Shown piece by piece: positions 23,487 to 34,975 of a DNA stretch of 64,000 bases. The stretch is taken from the NCBI GenBank assembly GCA_024196135.1, contig JAMQCK010000013.1:176042-240041 (forward strand). The letters are read 5' to 3'. The DNA comes from Pleurotus ostreatus/Saccharomyces cerevisiae fusant. Taxonomy: Eukaryota; Opisthokonta. Position 1 is the first letter of the stretch. Every line of letters starts with the position of its first letter. Made by a program: the position numbers and the translations under genes. A model generated the notes under the pieces. That model was not told the origin of the DNA, searched no databases, and worked only from the letters and a program-made list of their open reading frames with translations.

Positions 23487-24548
23487 TGGCAAATTCTCAT
23501 GAAAAGGGTGTCGTTCTGCATCTTCAATCTTGTCTATCTACATATTGCATTCAATGAAACAATTGTTATGACTTCTACGTTCTTGCTATATCCATGGCCT
23601 GCCTCGTCGATTGCTTTTCGTGGGTGAATGCCTAGTTACGACGGGAATTCATTGGCGGCGCAGCTTATTCAAAGCGTACGAGCATCCAAAACCCGCCTAT
23701 CAATCGATCTGGGGCATGCAAAAACCAGCAGGATCAACTTGTGGGTCCACCTCGGCAAATGCCGCTGCAGCTCGTTATGTCGCTTTGACCATCGTTATCA
23801 TCTACCCGTTAACCACTTCAAATGCCTGAAGCTCACTTCAAGGTTTTCCTGTCATAGCCCGCCTCGAAGGGCCGGGAATTAGCATTGAATGGCGCAACAT
23901 CAAGGACCGGCCCACGCTACGCCAGGTATGTGCAGCTAGACCTGGAATACAGCGCGCGCACGACTACTCGGCGCAACGCATGCTCTCCGACAAGCAATGG
24001 CGCAAGACAGGCCAGCCCTGAGAACCTTTCTCAATACGAACGGCTACCGCGTAACCCCATTCCGACCAAAAACATGCAGATTTGGTTCCTCGCGAAGCAA
24101 AACCACGCAGTCACCGTCCCTCGGGACGCATCTCAGATAGCGGCTGCCTCCCGCACCAAGCTCGCTAGTTGGCCTTCTCGATACGGACGATAAAGGGACT
24201 CTATATCAGGAAGGTACTCACGCGGTCGACCAATCGGGACCCTCTATCAAGCACCTCGCTGTGTCGACGAACGGGCGCCTACGCATCGGCGCACCTGCAA
24301 CTGTCGTCTTCTCTTCATTGAACTCTGGACATGGGACGTACTACGCCTATGCTTAGATTCGGTACGCTGGGGAGCGTCGCCAGGGTTGAGAAGATGCTCG
24401 TTTCCCAGTACGCTGGCAGATGACCCGCTCTGCCGAGGCGGGGCGCAGACAGAGTGAATGGGTGGTATAAAGCCTGAGGGCGACGACGGGGAAATCATCA
24501 TTCCGAATCTCAGGCTTTCTTTCCTCGCTCTCTCGCATACTCGCACCC
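23487..24548. other. intergenic between the two ASST-like paralogues
   Basis: About 1.06 kb with no convincing ORF. The last 90 bases carry the promoter of copy 2. No direct repeat marking the duplication boundary was noticed by eye. Confidence 0.45.
24466..24472 (+). promoter_or_regulatory. TATA box (TATAAAG)
   Basis: Lies 83 nt upstream of the copy-2 ATG and shares the word ggtggtataaa with the copy-1 promoter, which suggests that the promoter was duplicated with the gene. Confidence 0.55.
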
Positions 24549-26552
24549 ATGTTTGGGTCTTACACTCTTTTGGCTGCGGCCTCTACCACATTCTTTGCTA
24601 CTTTGTCTTCCGCGTCGAAGGCATACAACAAGAGCGCCGCGTATGAGTCGGGCCTTCAGGGAGCTAGTCCGGTGCAGAAGTATGTAGCTGCGACGGATTT
24701 CACGCCGTGAGTGTTCACTGCAAATCCACCTCCTTTCTATCTGACGAGCTATTCTCAGCGTCCAATTGAACTACCAGATCCCGCTAGACGACTCGACGGC
24801 GGCGAAGCTCTCGCCGGGGCTTCTTTTCTTCGCTCCCTACGGTATGTATCCGATTTCCCATGTATCCTTTGCCTTGATTGACGGCCTATCCAACGCAGGC
24901 GACTCCGTCACCCAGACAGGGCCACTCATCGTCAAGCAGGATGGCACCATCGTCTGGTCCGGCAAGGACTACCCTACCTCGTCGTCCTTCATGGTCGAGA
25001 ACTACCAGGGCGAGGATCACATCATCCTCTGGACGGGCGAGCATGAGGTCGGCTATGGCCACGGCGAGTGGCATATCCTGAACAGCGCGTACGAGGAGGT
25101 GGCGACCTAGTGAGCTCTGAGTGGTGCGAGTGAGGTGCGACGCAGTGGGCTAATTGAATTTGCAGCACCGCCGTCGGCCTTCAAGACGACACGAAGTGCG
25201 ATTTCCATGATGTCAGTGTTATTTCCCTCAGGGAGGTTAGACGTGTTGGCTGACGCGTCGCCAGTCGCACATCTACAACGGCGAAACCGCGACCATGACG
25301 GCGTTCGTCACGGAACAGCATGACCTGACCCCTTACGGCGGACCAAAGGACGGCTACATCCTGAACGCGGTCGTGCAGGAGATCAATATCGCTACCAGTA
25401 CGTTCCTTTGGTGATTCTCGCATGCTTATTGACCGACGAGCTGACGCTGCTCACAGAGGAGGTCGTCTTTGAGTGGCACGGCCTCGACCACGTCGATCCC
25501 TCCGAGTCTTACACCAATCCGACTCTCACGGGCTACAACAGCTCCGCGCCGTGGGACTACTTCGTGAGTACTCTTTTCCCTTTCTTTCATCTCTCCTTCA
25601 TCTCCTCGTCCCTACCTCATATCCTCATCCCACCCCGTACTGACACCCACGCACAGCATCTCAACGCCATCGACAAAGACTCCAACGGCGACTACCTCAT
25701 CTCCTGCCGTCACTGCCACTCCCTGCTTAAGGTAGACAAGTCCTCGGGCGACATCGTATGGCGCCTGAACGGGAAGAACTCGAACTTCACGATGGGCAAG
25801 GACGCGTCGTTCTCGTGGCAGCACGATGGGCGGTGGAGGAGCGACAATACGATTTCGCTCTTCGACAACGCGGGCACGACGCTCAAGCAAGATCGCATTG
25901 CTTCGCGTGGCCTGCTGCTCAGCGTGGACACGGACGCGATGACGGTTGAGCTTGTGCAGGAGTTTGACCCGGTCAATAAGGTGATCTCGCGCTCGCAGGG
26001 CAATAACCAGCTGCAGCCGAACGGGAATTTCCTGGTTGGGTGAGTCCAAGGCACTGAGCATCTGGAGATAAATGAGCTGACAGGCATAGCTACGGTGCTG
26101 AGCCCGCCTTCGAGGAGTACGACTCCGAGGGAAATCCACTGTGGGCGATGCAGTTCGCGGTGATCAACTCGGATGTGGCGGCTTGTGAGTGCCTCCTCCT
26201 CCCCCCGCCTCTCTCGATCTCTTTCTAAACACTCTGCTCTCTCCCAGTCCGCGCCTACCGCTTCGACTGGCACGCGACGCCCTCCACTCCGCCCTCCCTC
26301 TCCATCGTCGGCTCCTCCGACTCCAACCGCACCGCGTACGCCTGGTGGAACGGGGCGACCGACGTCGCGACGTGGGCGCTGTTCGGCTCGGTCGAGGAGG
26401 ATGGAACGAGTAGCAGCCTTGTGAATGTGACGCGCGGGGACTTCGAGACGGCTATCAGCTTTGATGGGTGGGGGGATTATGGGAAGTATACGGTGGTGGC
26501 GCTGGATGGGGAGGGGAAGGTGTTGGGGACGTCGGATGCGGTCAGTGCGTGA
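24549..26552 (+). CDS. Secreted arylsulfotransferase-like (ASST family) protein, copy 2
   Basis: Paralogue of the gene at 21462. Start MFGSYTLLAAASTTFFATLS is a signal peptide, followed by SKAYNKSAAYESGLQGASP, which is colinear with copy 1. The same landmarks occur: TGPLIVKQDGTIVWSGKDY, EDHIILWTGEHEVGYGHGEW, GLDHVDPSESY, HLNAIDKDSNGDYLISCRHC, GDIVWRLNGKNSNFTMG, FSWQHDGRWRSDNTISLFDN and a C-terminus ending LGTSDAVSA. The copies differ by indels, and copy 2 has fused exons: the block from HLNAIDKD to the second last intron is one exon here but several in copy 1. Intron loss in copy 2, or gain in copy 1, is therefore visible. About 510 residues. The function is by homology only. Confidence 0.85.
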
Positions 26553-26790
26553 TTGACCCCCACTGGAGGATATCTCAAGGAGTAAAACACTGTCTCTGGA
26601 AGTACTTTCGGTTAAATAGCACACGATACCAAAGGAGCTCACCGTAATATACCACTTTCGTTCACCTATTGTTTAAACGTGTGACGATTCGGCGAATCCC
26701 GAGCTGGACCCTAGCGACCCTTTCACACGTGTAGGCCACCAACTTGAACTCGAACCGTCAGCATCGACAAGGATTGTAGCCTCATAGTTG

Positions 26791-27332
26791 ATGACTGACC
26801 ACCAATCTTCTGAAACTAAGCCACTCTCGGGCGACATATGCCTGACGCTTGCGTCTCGTGGAGACGGGACCTTTCACTGGACAATTACGCTTCCGCACGA
26901 CGAAAATGCCGGTTCAAAGCTCCATGCGTCTAACAAGCAAGGTCCTTGGCGTTTTCTTGCTGAAGAGTACACCTTCAAAAGTACTCCCGAGCTTTGCATA
27001 ATTATGAAGATCGGTGCGTGGTCCTAGTTACTCTCAACTGGCAGGCATCGCCTCACGGGGATATAACAGGACACCTTGGGTCCCATTCTCCGGAGTTCGT
27101 CAAGCGCATAGTCGAGGCATTGCCGATGGACGTACTTGAGCCGTTCGCTGCTGAAGAGTCCCGATTTACGTGCAGGGTTTGGGTCAAGCAGGCGATAGCT
27201 CTGCTGAACGACAAGGGCGTCCTCCATGTCGATGTGGAGGACGTGGAGAAAGCTGCTTGGGCTTGGGGAACGGAGCACGACCCAAAGACTATAGTCGGAG
27301 CTCCTTACAAGTTCTATGTCTATGCCAACTAG
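26791..27332 (+). CDS. DUF6914-like fungal protein, 161 aa
   Basis: Start MTDHQSSETKPLSGDICLTL. Two exons, 26791-27013 and 27070-27332, are joined by a 56-nt intron (donor gtgcgt, acceptor ataacag) that keeps the frame and brings LCIIMKIG next to HLGSHSPEFVKRIVEALP. The layout is a FHWTITLP segment near residue 30, a hydrophobic strand LCIIMKIG, and a late RFTCRVWVKQAIALLNDKG with Cys and Trp. This pattern resembles the DUF6914 group common in agaricomycetes. No enzyme function is known to me. There is no signal peptide. The similarity call is from memory of the family pattern and is only moderately secure; the gene model itself is well supported. Confidence 0.7.
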
Positions 27333-27707
27333 AACTGACCGGAGCATCTTGCGGTCAGGGTCTCTTCGCCGAGCTCCCCGGATTAACTGCCATTACTAGT
27401 AATTCTTTGTTGCTTCCTCTTGTTCTTCGTATACGATCTGCTCCCTTCCGTGCATATACGCACTTCATCGAAAGCGCTCCCGCTCACCGCCTTGGGTGTG
27501 TTGCTCGAAGGTCGCCGTCATCGTCCGCTCTGGCGCCGACGCCGGTGATCACTACCGCCAACGTCCCCCCGCTTTGACGTGCGCGTCTTTTGTTCTTGAC
27601 CGTCATCATTCCTCTTATTCGCTTCCGTCTCCGCATATATAGGGCTCGCTTTTCTGGGGCTTCTCCTCGTTCTCTCGCCTTCGACCTCGTTCTTGGATAT
27701 TCTGTCA
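27333..27707. promoter_or_regulatory. short intergenic with TATA of the DUF6697-like gene
   Basis: TATATAG at 27636-27642 lies 66 nt before the next ATG. The rest is pyrimidine-rich leader sequence. Confidence 0.5.
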
Positions 27708-29834
27708 ATGTGCTCAATGACAACAAAGAAGATGAACTCTCCGCTCCTCGCTGGCTCAAAGGCAGGCTCGCCGATCGTCGGTTCGCCCGCCTCTCCTGCG
27801 CTTCCAATCTGGCAAGGCCTGCTCAACGGACAAGAGAAAGAGATGCTCAACACGAACGCCGCGCAATTGGCGACGTCGCCTTCGAACTTCTTCTCCACGA
27901 TCGACTTCGCCCTCGAGATTCAGGTCGAACGCGCTCGCACCCTCGAGGTTCTCCGCGCCCGCGACGCCGTCATCGTTCGCCTTTCCGAAGCCTACACGAA
28001 GCTGCATGAGAAGACCGTCGAGGTCGAAAGACTTCAGGACACGCTCAATCGCCTCCTCCCAGACTCGCCGACGCAGGGCAGCGCCATTACGAGCAAGATC
28101 GCGCAGGAGAGACAGCAGCTTGCGGACATGCAGAAGACGATCGACGCGCTGAGGGAAGAGATCCGAGTGCTGAAGCTGGCCGCGGAAGAGCAGGCGAGAG
28201 CGCAACCTCCGCCGAAGTACGAGGCTAGGCTGCCGGTGCGTGACCCCGAGGTTGCCTACCCGTTCGTCAGTCTGGATCTGCAACAGCTTGCTCCGCCTGC
28301 GCCGCCTATTCGTCGACACTCTGGCTCTGTACTATCCTCTGGTTCTGGTTCTGGCTCTGGCTCGGTGACTAGTACGCTACTGGACACAGCGGACGATCCG
28401 AAGGTGCGTTTGAGTCCATATATGCGCCCGAATTATGGCTAATATCACCAAAAGGTCGACGGGAAGGTCTCTTATCAAGCGCTCACGGCCTCCGAAGACC
28501 CCAAGGCGATCCATGAAGCCCGGAACAAGATACTCTCGTCGCTCCCTGTGCCGCCTGAGGCGCCCGAAGATAGCTTGACTCCGATCCTTTTGCCCAACAA
28601 CATGACTCTCCAGGACTTCGTCCAGACGCTGCCTGTGGTACGTATACTGAACAGCAGCGCAATCATAATTCTGACGCAGTTGGCAGCATGTGCGTACAAG
28701 CCTCGGTAACTTTAAGGCTCTATACGAGCCCACGACTTGTTGGTCCACCGGCCATGATGAGCACGGGTATTTCCTTGCGCCCGTGTTCAAGTGCTCGACC
28801 GACCAGCGCACGATCACCGTCCATCGGTGGGCGCTGACGGATCCTCTGAAGGGCTTGACGAACCCCACTCGTACGTTACGTCTGGTGCTTTGGACGTGAA
28901 TGCGGTACTAACAAATTGCGCAGATTGCTTTTACCAAGAGAAGGGCGCGTGGTACTACGCGGGGGTATACCAGTGTTTCCGCTTCCCCGACCTCTCGGTC
29001 AGGGAATGGAGCGAACTTTCCGATGAGGTGCGTTCTACCCGAAATAATTTTGTCAGACTCTAATTTGCCCACCCTCAGGCCACCCAATCCATCGCCAAGG
29101 AGACTCTCGCCGCACGCAGAAACACCTCCCCGCAGCACTTCTTCGAGGTGAAGGAGCTATACGGGGCGGGGGCGCTGGCCGTCGCATGCGTCGGGCTGCA
29201 GTGTGTAGGCTTCAACAGGCTACTGCATCAGGCGCTGCTAGAGCAGGTCAAGGTCTGCCGCGCCGGGCGCTGGAGTCGCCCCGGTACGGCGATGGGGGAG
29301 AGGGAGAAAGTCGATGGGAGGAGCTCAGCGATGGGGCTGGGCATGGAGGGTGGGCGCGCGTCGCCGTTCAACGGCAATCGCGGCCCTGGGATGGCGAGCC
29401 CGTCTCCTTTCAATCCGGCGGCTGGGGTGTTCAACCCTGGGTCCGCGTCGCCTTTCAATCCGGGGACGCCGACGCCGTTCAATGCGGCGGCGGCTCCGTT
29501 CAACGCTGGTGCGCCGCCCTTCAGCGCGGGGTCGGCGCAGCTCAACGCGGGTGCGCCTCCGAGCTCGTCACCTTTCAATGCGTTCGCGCCGCCTTTTGAC
29601 GCGAAGAGGATGGGTGCTGGTCCAGGCGTTATTGGGGGAGGCGCGGCTGGAGCAATTGGCGGGGGTGCTGCCGGCACAATTGGTGGAGAGGTAACCGGTG
29701 CAGCCCCGATGTCCGGTGGCGGCGGCTGGAACTCGGCGGCGGGCGATCTGGTGTCGAGCTTCGAGGCGCTGAAGATGGTGGAGGAGATTACAAGGGAGGG
29801 GCAAGAGAATGTGCCGATGTCGGCGAGGAAGTAG
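27708..29834 (+). CDS. DUF6697-like protein with coiled coil and FNPG-rich tail
   Basis: Start MCSMTTKKMNSPLLAGSKAG (a later in-frame ATG at MNSPLL is possible). Residues about 60-170 are a coiled coil (KLHEKTVEVERLQDTLNRLL; IAQERQQLADMQKTIDALRE). A Ser/Gly run SSGSGSGSGSVTS follows. The central domain, assembled over four short introns, has EPTTCWSTGHDEHGYFLAP, CFYQEKGAWYYAGVYQCF, EWSELSDE and GALAVACVGLQCVGFNRLLH, which fits the basidiomycete DUF6697 domain. The tail is low-complexity with PFN motifs (ASPFNPGTPTPFN) and Gly runs, ending ENVPMSARK. The domain function is not known. No targeting signal. The PFN repeats resemble disordered nucleoporin-like tails, but this is not evidence of that role. 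Confidence 0.8.
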
Positions 29835-30955
29835 GTGGTGGCGGCTGGCGGCATGATGGTGATGTTTTCTTCTCGACGACCCTGGCCTTTGTTTTCCTCT
29901 TCATGACGCTGGACTTGAACGACTTTGTCTTTTGGACTCTGACTCTTGCATAGCATTCGGACCCGTAAAGTTATACAGATGCATAGTTTACACTGACTCT
30001 AACCTACCTTACTCTCTCTGACTTGTACTTGGCACTTCACTCGATAGATATAGCAAGCATCTGCGCCTGCTAGTAGCTGCTAGTTGCGACTTGTGGAATC
30101 TCTGGCCTTGTCCGAGTTGTGGGTCCACGCACCCATATGCACGTGCAAAACTGTCACGTCACGCATCCCAGAAAACCAGCGCGTCACCCGATCGCGCTTT
30201 TCTTCACCGCGTTCAAGTCAAATTGCAGACCGGCTGCCCTCCTCTCTTCGCGCCTCTGGTCGAAGAGAAAGGGACCCACCAATGCACGGTCTGTGCCAAA
30301 GCAGCGCTGAAAGCGAGTCGGATGTCTTAGTGCCCAGTCTTCGGACGCCGTTCGTCGTCTGTGGTTGGAGGACGGGGGATAGGGCCGGGAGTTCGTACAT
30401 CTTTTGATTCTGCGTGTTGTTTTGCGTAGGAGAATCTAAGCTCATGGAATACTTCTGCATGCGATGGATGAGTCGGAATGTTTTGAAGGTGCGTGTGCGT
30501 CACGGTCACCGCTGAGGGACCAACGTATCAATACGGAGGTGGGGAATCGAGGTGCGCGACATGAACTCTGTCGTTTGCAGCGGGGTCTGACGGGATCACA
30601 GCCAGCTGCTGCTCCAACACCCATTCTCCCACAAGAGTAGCACTGCCTTGCTTCCTTGCGGCTCAAGTGCATGGATCAGGCTCCCATAGGCTCCCACTCC
30701 CGTTCATCTGATCCCTCAATACCAGAGGGAGGCGCAGATCTCGTCAACTGCCTGGTATTTCGTTCTGGATGACTTCTCCCGCTCCTGGATCTGCGCATGC
30801 ATCACCCGCTGGTTCGTAGCGGTGCTGCATCATCCTAGGAGCGCGGATAGCTGCTGTGGACCATGATCCTGTTTCTATCGCATGTCGGGGAGTATATCAG
30901 GATGGAAGAATGGCCCTTGTTCTACGCATAACTGACCATCTTCGCCTCACCCCCG
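29835..30955. other. intergenic, 1.1 kb
   Basis: Read on both strands. Short ORFs have no support. It contains the 3' end of the DUF6697-like gene and the promoter of the small membrane-protein gene. Confidence 0.45.
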
Positions 30956-31703
30956 ATGTCCGACAAGCGCGAACCATCGCAGACCAGCATACCCCATCGT
31001 GGGGGGTCGATTGCTCGACCGAGTCCGTGAGTGCTGCCACTCCTCTTCCTGTTTCCAAGGCTCTGAGCATGCTCGCAGTGCCCTCATCGCCGCCTTCATC
31101 GCCCTCTGCGCGCTTTCTGTCGTCACGACCTTGCTCATCAACTTCCGGTGTAGGAATGGGTTTCGGTGGGGAAGACACCCGAGGCGACCTCCAGCTCGGC
31201 TGGCACATCGGACTCGATCTACATCGCATCGGAGGAAGTCGAGGAGGCGGCGTACGCCGACGATACATGATGCATATTTGGACGTAGTGGAGGACGGAAA
31301 AGTTGGATGGAAGAACCTTGTGGTGCGTACGCTCGTGTCGTGGACAGGACTTCGCTGACGGCGCCGTGTATAGCCTTTGGCCGCATCTGTGCTACCAACC
31401 AGCTCACCGCAGGACAGAATGCCCTCAGACGGAAAACGTATCCAATTCCAGGACCCAAGCAAGCAAGAAGCAGTATGTTCTAACGGCGTATCACAGCCTG
31501 CTCGGTCGTGTCCCCTCTCTATCATTGCTCATGGCCAATCTATCCTTGTTCCTCCGCCTCCGATCCAAGTTCAAGTGACGATGCCTATCCTGATGCCTGT
31601 TGCATCGAGTTCGCAGCGCGGCGATCCCGAACAACAGGACGCGTCCATTTGCTTGGGCACGATAGCTGTCCCACTTTCCACTCGCGGATTAGGACGAGGA
31701 TAA
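30956..31703 (+). CDS. Small single-pass membrane protein, unknown
   Basis: Start MSDKREPSQTSIPHRGGSIA. A 52-nt intron (gtgagt ... ctcgcag) joins this to a transmembrane helix ALIAAFIALCALSVVTTLLI, followed by a strongly basic stretch RRKSRRRR and PTIHDAYLDVVEDGKVGWK. A second intron leads to PLAASVLPTSSPQDRMPS and a C-terminal domain with PPPPIQVQVTMPILMPVAS and ICLGTIAVPL. The product is about 220 residues. Positive charges after the helix suggest an N-out, C-in topology. The IHDAYLD and VTMPILMP motifs resemble uncharacterised small membrane proteins common in agaricomycetes, a comparison made from memory. A 24-nt segment near 31,470 with intron-like ends is in frame and is treated as coding because it is too short for an intron. 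Confidence 0.6.
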
Positions 31704-31762
31704 TCTGGTATCGATATATACGACAAACGGAGCATGGAAATAATAAGCACTCCAAGCACACC

Positions 31763-32634
31763 TCACAACCCCACCACCCCCCTCAACTTCGCCCACTGCC
31801 TAATCGCATGACACCGCATCGTCCACCCGCCCGCCTCGATCCCGTCGCCCTTCAGCTTCCCCGCCGCGTCCGCCCTGAACTCCTCCGGCACGCTCCCCGT
31901 TGCCAGATCTACCAGCACCGTCGCGATCTCGTCCGTCGGGCTGAGCATCCCCGGGCTCACGACGCGGAGCGCGGGGCCCATGATGGGGCCGAGGACGCGG
32001 TATGCCAAGGGTCGCTGTCTATCGGGGTAGGGGTAGAGCTTGCCCGCGCAGACGGCAGCGGGGCGGACGTTGTAGGCGCGGAAGGCGGGGTGGGAGGTGG
32101 ATGAAGGGGCCGAGTCGGCGGCGAGCTTGAGGAGGTCGCGTTCGGTGCGGCCTTTGACCTTGGCGAAGAGGGCCCAGGATTTCTCGGTGGGGTCGGCGCC
32201 CTCGCCGGAGACGTGGACGAAGGTGAAAGGGTCGTTGGGTCCGGCGAGGGGCGCGAAGGCTTTCGCGGCGGCCATGGGGGAGTCGTAGGTGATGCGGATG
32301 TATTCGCTAGGTACGAATGTCAACATCCTCTCCTGCTTTCCCTCGAAGCAAGTACGCACTCTTTCTTGACATCGCTCTGCGGTACGCCCTGCGCCCAAAT
32401 CACTGCGCGCGCGCCCTTGAGCTTCTCTAGTAGTCCCGCGTCGTACTGGGTGAAGTCGTTGTGCACAATCACCTCCGCCTTGCTGGCGTCGTACGTGCGC
32501 CCACCGTAGCCTGTGGGAATCTCCATAGGCCGGCGGGACAGAACAGAAACGCGCGTGATGGACGGTGTCTCGAGGCAGCGGTGGAGGACGGGGAGGCCAA
32601 TCGTGCCCGTGGCGCCGGTAAGGATAACGTGCAT
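31763..32634 (-). CDS. NAD(P)-binding Rossmann protein, extended-SDR/NmrA-like
   Basis: Start MHVILTGATGTIGLPVLHRC carries the TGATGxxG dinucleotide-binding motif, then ITRVSVLSRRPM, VIVHNDFTQY and ARAVIWAQG. After one short intron: EYIRITYDSPMAAAKAF, PFTFVHVSGEGADPTEKSW, YNVRPAAVCAGKLYPYPDR and a C-terminal WAKLRGVVGL. About 270 residues. The VSGEGADP and KVKGRTERDLLKL stretches fit the fungal nucleoside-diphosphate-sugar epimerase-like group. The classical YxxxK is not obvious; FAKVKGRTE may stand in the place of the lysine motif, so catalysis is uncertain. It lies tail-to-tail with the membrane-protein gene, with only 59 bp between the two stop codons, so the transcripts probably overlap. 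Confidence 0.82.
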
Positions 32635-33451
32635 GTTGCTGCTGGGGATGGGGATGGGGTATTGCAGGGGAGATTGGGAGGATATTGTGTTCGATCGAGA
32701 GGACCAGCGAGCGCTATATAGCCCATCTGCCTCTCAAACTCCCTAGCTGCTCTAGCCAATCAGCCCCCGTCCGAAACGGAGGCCGGAGGCTGACGCGGCG
32801 CGCACGGCATGCCAACATCGCGGCGGGGACGCGTCGCCATCTCCTCGCGCGCTCAGCCGTTGTATGCGACGATGATAGACATGATGAGTAGCATCAGCGC
32901 TCAAGAGCGAGGTGTACGACGGTGGTGGTCTGGAACACGATCATTGTTCCCATTGTTCCTGTTTAGGGTAGAAATCGGGAATGGAAATTGATTTTGTCCG
33001 GCAATAGCCGGGACGTGGCTTGCTTTCTGTCTTCGTCATGAACCGTTCTGAATGCCCGTCTTCCTCGTTATCCATCGAGGCCTCCCCAATTCTTCTGCAT
33101 TCCTTCAATTGGCGTCTATGATAGCGTGAGTGCAAAAGCTTCTACCTCGAAGGCACACTCTCCAGCTGCCAGTCCGACTGTTCTATTGAATTTGATTCGC
33201 AAATGGAATCTGCGGGACGCCCTCGAGTACACTACAGACCTCTCGTGCGCCCCACTGTGCAGAGGATCACTTGCAAGGCTCGCAGCAATACCCGCTCTCA
33301 TTCCGGATAAGTGGCGCACGAGGCCGCGGGCTAGCAGCCAGCGGCGTCTTTGCGGCGCAGGGGGACGATGCTTATAAGTGCTCGCTCTCCCAATAAGCGT
33401 CTGTCCTCTCCTCCTTCCTACCATCTCTTAACGACCTCTTCGCGCGCGGCT
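32635..33451. promoter_or_regulatory. divergent promoter region
   Basis: Between the epimerase-like gene (-) and the next gene (+). TATATA at 32714-32719 is 80 nt upstream of the minus-strand ATG, and TATAAGT at 33373-33379 is 73-79 nt upstream of the plus-strand ATG. No ORF accepted. Confidence 0.45.
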
Positions 33452-34214
33452 ATGACGGATATCTTCACGCAGTTCTCGTGGCGCGGCATGCCTAAGCGGG
33501 CGCAGAAGGACTTCACTATGGAGTCTTCCAAGGACATCGTCGGCTCTTATCTGCTGTGTCCCGACATTCACGGCCATGATAGAGCTTCTTCGAAGACGCA
33601 CGAAGTGCTTTCGCTGCAGACGACAGGAAAGGCGAATATAGATGTCACTGCGCAAGTAGAAGAACATACTCTGTGGGGCGTCGGGGCGATATCGATGTGT
33701 TTGCGCTCCGAGCTTGGCTCGATAAGGCTGCGTCTGGTGCGTTTCTCTTCCTCTTGTCGCGATTGTGACTAACAGCAAAGGTCTACAGCGCCGTCCGGAG
33801 GCCTATTATCACTCTCCTCTCTTGCTCAAGATGGAAAGTTTGCATGGCCGCGACATCGTCCTCTTTCTGCCACGCACGTTTCACGGCCAGTTGCACGTCA
33901 AGCAGCTTTCCAAGAGAAACAACTCGTCCGTCACGGGGACCAAGGTCTTTAGGGCGAAGGACGCCCCCATGATTTCCAAGGAGGTCCGCGACGCATCGTT
34001 ATCCGTCCAGGCCACCGACTACGAGGTCTTGTGCGACATCCGACCTACGGGACGTCACCATCAGCTTGGGAAGGACGTAGCGGAGGTTGTCGCGCCTTGC
34101 GGTCGTGTGCACGTCAAGTACGAGTCGCAGACGTGGAAGGACGCTCGGGCAGCGCGTGCCAGGTCAGTCAGGTGGAGGAATTCGGGGAAGAAGGAGCCGG
34201 TCGAGTGCCAGTAA
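33452..34214 (+). CDS. DUF7330-like protein, unknown function
   Basis: Start MTDIFTQFSWRGMPKRAQKD. Two exons join in phase 0 (donor gtgcgt near 33737, acceptor tctacag) to give about 235 residues. The first half is a beta-rich segment (HEVLSLQTTGKANIDVTAQV, GSIRLRL). The second has YHSPLLLKMESLHGRDIVLF, LPRTFHGQLHVKQL and a basic C-terminus ending KKEPVECQ. The LPRxFxGxL motif inside a beta-repeat layout is shared with the gene at 38938 and fits the fungal DUF7330 pattern. No signal peptide or membrane helix. Function is unknown, and the family assignment is from memory and moderate. Confidence 0.65.
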
Positions 34215-34975
34215 GCAACCTTTCGTTTGCCTGTCGCAGCAACGTTCTGATATGGGTTGCAGAACGCAATGATCTGTACATGTCTATCGCCCTCGGGAGC
34301 CCTAGACATCGTGTTCTTCCATATGCAACATTGTATACACTTTGCGCTGCGGCAAGGCGATAGATTTAGCGGGTGTAGCTGGGCTAGCGTACTATGCGTA
34401 TACAGCCTGAGTTTTGATTTTTTTCTCCATTCGTGGTTGACTGCGGTCACTGCTTACCTACTTGTCATTGTACTCTCTCGCTGGCTACCGACGGGGTCAT
34501 CTTGATGAGCGTGTTCGGTTGTAGGCCATGGAAAGCCCCAGCCGAATAAGCGAGGGTAACTTGGCGACCTGCGTAGTATAGCCACCTCGCACGGCCTTGG
34601 TGAATTTTAGGACACGGAGCTAACGTCGTACTTCTCCTTTGTCTGCTATGGCTATTGTCAATGGCACTCACGCTCTTACTCCTGCCGGGTACCTAGTCTG
34701 ATACTCGTCTCATCCCATGCTCAAAGTTCCGCCTCTCGGCTTGGCCAAGGCGGAACTGGATTTTATGATTGTGCCACCTCGGCGAATTGCGCGCCGGACC
34801 GGTGATGCCGCCAGCGCCACAGCGCACGCGCGGGGAAACCGCGATCATCGACGTCGTACCACTTATACCCCGCTTGTCCGCCACCACCATCTGCTCGCTG
34901 CGACGAGCGACGGCGACGCATATATTATCATTGACGACGACTAGGCGGTTATCAGTGCTTCGGACACCGACAATC
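34215..34975. other. intergenic, promoter of the GH5 gene
   Basis: No recognisable gene. An open frame continues from 34769 into the GH5 gene, but its N-terminal part lacks family similarity and was excluded. Confidence 0.4.

Noticed and set aside
24247..24546. 99-codon minus ORF upstream of ASST-like copy 2
   Set aside because: It overlaps the TATA box and leader of copy 2 and has no family content.
30856..31287. 143-codon plus ORF
   Set aside because: The alternative frame, joined by a 52-nt intron, gives a transmembrane helix and continues into the next exon, so this frame is the shadow.
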